Assembly (NCBI GenBank): GCA_031278935.1 | Contig: JAITJK010000134.1 | Location: 1 to 7,957 of the forward strand | DNA length: 7,957 nucleotides | Direction: 5' to 3' | Source: Spirochaetaceae bacterium | GTDB lineage: Bacteria > Spirochaetota > Spirochaetia > Treponematales > Breznakiellaceae | Part shown: in pieces, positions 5,649 through 7,957 of the stretch | How positions within the stretch are numbered: the first letter of the stretch is position 1 | Layout of the letters: each line of letters opens with the position of its first letter | Notes under the pieces: generated by a model | Seen by the model: only the letters and a program-made list of their open reading frames with translations | Databases searched by the model: none | What the model was told of the DNA's origin: nothing | Made by a program: the position numbers and the translations under genes

Positions 5649-6962
5649 ATGAAACGTATTATCTTGAAAGCCCGGGAAGAAGCGCGCCTGCTCGCCGGCC
5701 ACCCCTGGGTCTACGATAACGAGGTCGCCCGGATTCTGGGGCCCCAAGGCCCGGCTAGCCTTGAGCCCGGAGAGACCGCCGACGTGGAAAGTGCGGGGAA
5801 AACCTATATAGGCCGCGCTTTGGTCAATCCGCATTCTAAAATAATCGCCCGTATATACAGCCCTTCCAAAGAAGGCATCGACAAAGGCTTCTTTAAGCGC
5901 CGGATTCGACAGGCCCTAGAGCGCCGAACCAGCTATGACCTGCACCGGGAATCCGCCCGCATCGTCTTTGGGGAGGGGGATTTTCTCCCCGGCCTCATCA
6001 TCGACCGTTTCGTAGGGTGGGAAGCCCGGGAAGCGGCGAAGGAGGAGGGGCCCCTCAGCTTCGAACGCGCGGAAGCGACCCTAGGACCGCCCGGTTCATG
6101 GCTTTCCATGCAGTTCCTCAGTTATGGTATGGATAGCCGCAGGGATATAATTATAAGCGCCCTAGAAGAGGTCCTGGAAAACCTTCCGCTAGGCAAAGCC
6201 GCACGCCCCTTGGGCCGGCCCCAGGGAATCGTGGAAAAATCCGCCGCATCTTTTCGGGAACGGGAGGGCCTCATCCCCCGGGAAGGGCTTATGGCCGGGA
6301 CTTTCCCGGTAGGGGGCATCCTGATCCATGAAAACCGCTTCCCCTTTGGGGTGGACTTGGTGCAGGGTCAAAAAACCGGGTATTTTCTCGACCAAAAAGA
6401 AAACCGCTTGAACCTCCAGCGCTGGGTCCAGCCGGGGGCCCGTGTTTTGGATGGATGTGCCTATACCGGGAGTTTCGGCATTCATGCAGCCCGGTTCGGC
6501 GCGGCTTCGATATGCGCGGTGGATAGTTCCGCCGAAGCCCTTGCCCAAGGGATGTACAACGCCCGGCTTAACGCCGTGGCGGACCGCTTTATCCCGGTGG
6601 AAGGGGATATTTTTGCCGTGCTCCGCTCTTATGAGCGAGATCGGGAACGCTTTGATCTCATTATCCTTGACCCTCCGGCCTTTGCCAAAACCCGTGCTTC
6701 CTTGGAGGGGGCCCTGCGGGGATACAAAGAAATTAACCTGCGCTCTTTAAAACTTCTTAAGAAAGGGGGCGTTTTGGTAAGTTGCTCCTGTAGTCACGCG
6801 GTGGATGAAGGGGCTTTCAAGACTATGGTGGCTGAAGCGGCCCGGGACGCGGAGGCGCGGCTTCAGCAACTGGATTTTCGCTATCAAGCGCAGGATCATC
6901 CCATCTTAATAGGCTATGATGAATCCTTGTACCTCAAATGCGGGGTCTACCGGGTGGTGTAG
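5649..6962 (+). CDS. rlmI: 23S rRNA (cytosine-C5) methyltransferase, RlmI-like
   Basis: This 437-residue protein has a PUA RNA-binding domain followed by an S-adenosylmethionine methyltransferase domain. In E. coli RlmI makes m5C1962 in 23S rRNA. The PUA part begins MKRIILKAREEARLLAGHPW. The joining region has LPGLIIDRF (113-121). The methyltransferase part shows GQKTGYFLDQKENR (240-253), the SAM-binding VLDGCAYTGSFG (266-277), DPPAFAKT (341-348) and SCSCSHAV (378-385), where Cys381 aligns with the conserved cysteine of E. coli RlmI. It is about 40 residues longer than the E. coli protein. The extra length is mainly near 122-148 (charged) and 181-193. The ATG at 5649 is chosen because homologs start there; the frame is open back to an ATG at 5496, but those 51 residues look non-coding. 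The target base is inferred from the family; other rRNA cytosines are possible. Confidence 0.88.
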   Translation: MKRIILKAREEARLLAGHPWVYDNEVARILGPQGPASLEPGETADVESAGKTYIGRALVNPHSKIIARIYSPSKEGIDKGFFKRRIRQALERRTSYDLHRESARIVFGEGDFLPGLIIDRFVGWEAREAAKEEGPLSFERAEATLGPPGSWLSMQFLSYGMDSRRDIIISALEEVLENLPLGKAARPLGRPQGIVEKSAASFREREGLIPREGLMAGTFPVGGILIHENRFPFGVDLVQGQKTGYFLDQKENRLNLQRWVQPGARVLDGCAYTGSFGIHAARFGAASICAVDSSAEALAQGMYNARLNAVADRFIPVEGDIFAVLRSYERDRERFDLIILDPPAFAKTRASLEGALRGYKEINLRSLKLLKKGGVLVSCSCSHAVDEGAFKTMVAEAARDAEARLQQLDFRYQAQDHPILIGYDESLYLKCGVYRVV

Positions 6963-6978
6963 GCTCATTCTATCGTCC

Positions 6979-7007
6979 TTGAAATACCCGAGAGAAATTA
7001 GTATGGT
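6979..7007 (+). promoter_or_regulatory. Candidate sigma70-type promoter of nox
   Basis: TTGAAA (6979-6984) and TATGGT (7002-7007) are separated by 17 bp, giving 5/6 and 4/6 matches to consensus. A start about 7 bp later would leave a leader of only about 10 nt that barely includes the Shine-Dalgarno, so nox may instead also be read through from rlmI. Confidence 0.4.
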
Positions 7008-7013
7008 GTACAT

Positions 7014-7019
7014 AAGGAG
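7014..7019 (+). promoter_or_regulatory. Ribosome binding site of nox
   Basis: AAGGAG lies 5 nt before the ATG at 7025. It is the strongest initiation signal in the right half of the window and fixes the start. Confidence 0.8.
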
Positions 7020-7024
7020 TTTAT

Positions 7025-7957
7025 ATGGCTAATATTGTATTGATCGGGGCGAATCACGCGGGTACTGCTGCGGCGAACACCCTCTTGGACCACTATCCTC
7101 AGCATAACCTGGTAATTTTCGATAGTAACAGCAACATCAGTTATCTCGGATGCGGCACTGCGCTGTGGATAGGCGGGCAGATTGATAAGCCTGATGGCCT
7201 CTTCTATGCTTCGAAAGATACCTTCACCGCCAAAAGAGCCCAGGTTCACCTGGAAACCGAAGTAACACGGATCGATTTTGCGGAAAAACAGGTCTACGGG
7301 CGCGCTAAAACCGGTGAGGAAATCCGCTCACCCTATGATAAACTCATTATTGCTACAGGTTCGTTGCCTATTACACCGAATATCCCAGGACTTAATCTCC
7401 CCCAGGTAACTTCGGTCAAGCGTTTCCAGGATGGCCAGCAGATAAACCGCCTGCTGGATCAGGGAGAGATAAAAACCGTGGCCGTGGTTGGGGCTGGGTA
7501 TATCGGGGTGGAACTCGCCGAAGCGGTACAGCGCCGGGGCAAGGAGGTGCTGCTCTTTGAAGCGGCGACTACGTCCCTTTCTACTTATTATGACGACTGG
7601 TTTACCCAAGATATGGACAAGGTTTTGGCGGATAAGGGGATAAAGCTTCATTTTGGGGAACTGGTGAAGGAAATCACCGGGGCTGGCAAGGTCGAGGGCA
7701 TCACCACCAATAAAGGAAACTACCCGGTGGATCTGGTTATTATGGCTATCGGCTTCCGGCCCAATACGACCTTGGCCGCAACGGACCTCAAGACTTTCCC
7801 CAACGGTGCGTACCAGGTCAATCTGAAACAAGAAACGAGTCGGCCTGATGTGTATGCCATTGGGGACTGCGCCACGGTGTACAGCAATGCTCTGGGGGCC
7901 CCGGCTTATATTGCCTTGGCCACCAACGCGGTTCGCAGCGGGATCGTGGCGGGCCAT
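7025..7957 (+). CDS. nox: NADH oxidase (water-forming type), N-terminal 311 codons
   Basis: This is a flavoprotein of the NADH oxidase / CoA-disulfide reductase group, cut by the window end; the family is about 445-455 residues, so the dimerisation domain is missing. It starts MANIVLIGANHAGTAAANTL, with the FAD-binding loop at 8-13 and the conserved active-site His11. Redox-active Cys43 lies in YLGCGTALWIGG (40-51), as in four-electron, water-forming Nox enzymes. KLIIATGS (106-113) closes the first FAD part; VVGAGYIGVELAEA (154-167) binds NADH; YAIGDCATVY (277-286) is the second FAD motif. The likely role is cytoplasmic removal of oxygen with NAD+ regeneration, useful to an anaerobe that also carries oxygen-sensitive ferredoxin enzymes such as IorAB. 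A CoA-disulfide or polysulfide reductase role is a less likely alternative. The frame is open to the last base. Confidence 0.92.
   Translation, partial: MANIVLIGANHAGTAAANTLLDHYPQHNLVIFDSNSNISYLGCGTALWIGGQIDKPDGLFYASKDTFTAKRAQVHLETEVTRIDFAEKQVYGRAKTGEEIRSPYDKLIIATGSLPITPNIPGLNLPQVTSVKRFQDGQQINRLLDQGEIKTVAVVGAGYIGVELAEAVQRRGKEVLLFEAATTSLSTYYDDWFTQDMDKVLADKGIKLHFGELVKEITGAGKVEGITTNKGNYPVDLVIMAIGFRPNTTLAATDLKTFPNGAYQVNLKQETSRPDVYAIGDCATVYSNALGAPAYIALATNAVRSGIVAGH

Noticed and set aside
7328..7957. 209-codon open frame on the minus strand
   Set aside because: It lies wholly antisense to nox, whose FAD and NADH motifs are unmistakable, and its translation resembles no family.
1..7957. CRISPR arrays, tRNA/rRNA genes, complete insertion sequences, toxin-antitoxin or phage-defence genes
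   Set aside because: I saw no evenly spaced direct repeats, no tRNA-like cloverleaf, no rRNA core sequence and no proteins of such families apart from the HUH-less RAYT relative.

Overview
The window reads as bacterial chromosome, roughly 55 % G+C by eye, with tightly packed genes that are mostly on the + strand. Several things suggest a spirochaete, most likely a free-living or gut treponeme. There is an ABC transporter of the nucleoside/riboflavin/Bmp type, an anaerobe-style iorB-paaK pair, an NADH oxidase of the kind spirochaetes use against oxygen, and a small IS200/RAYT-like protein starting MRPLRLL, a style I associate with treponemes. This assignment is inference from protein style, not from a marker gene.

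Region 1 (1-2547) is the 3' part of an ABC importer operon. It holds the end of a two-domain ATPase and two complete membrane permeases, joined by 8-bp and 4-bp start/stop overlaps. The ATPase N-terminus, and probably the binding lipoprotein, lie before the window.

Region 2 (2548-2964) is a 417-bp gap with no recognisable gene. It has an imperfect hairpin, a 9-bp inverted repeat about 200 bp apart, a 29-codon minus-strand ORF with a clear Shine-Dalgarno, and a perfect 10-bp palindrome between that ORF and iorB.

Region 3 (2965-4859) is a two-gene operon with a GTGA overlap: the small subunit of indolepyruvate:ferredoxin oxidoreductase (iorB) and a phenylacetate-CoA ligase (paaK). Together with an IorA subunit they would turn aromatic 2-oxoacids into aryl-acetyl-CoA and then aryl-acetate plus ATP. 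The catalytic subunit gene iorA is not next to them.

Region 4 (4930-5376, minus strand) encodes a 148-residue Y1/RAYT-like protein. Its fold-level motifs and tyrosine are kept, but the HUH metal-binding histidines are replaced (G-L-R where H-x-H is expected). This is the most unusual protein in the window.

Region 5 (5377-7957) has a 272-bp non-coding stretch, then rlmI (a 23S rRNA cytosine-C5 methyltransferase with insertions relative to E. coli RlmI), and then the first 311 codons of a water-forming-type NADH oxidase (nox), which has its own Shine-Dalgarno and a candidate promoter and runs off the window end.

I found no rRNA, tRNA, CRISPR array, complete insertion sequence or obviously new multi-gene system. 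The best leads are the HUH-less RAYT relative and the gap upstream of iorB.
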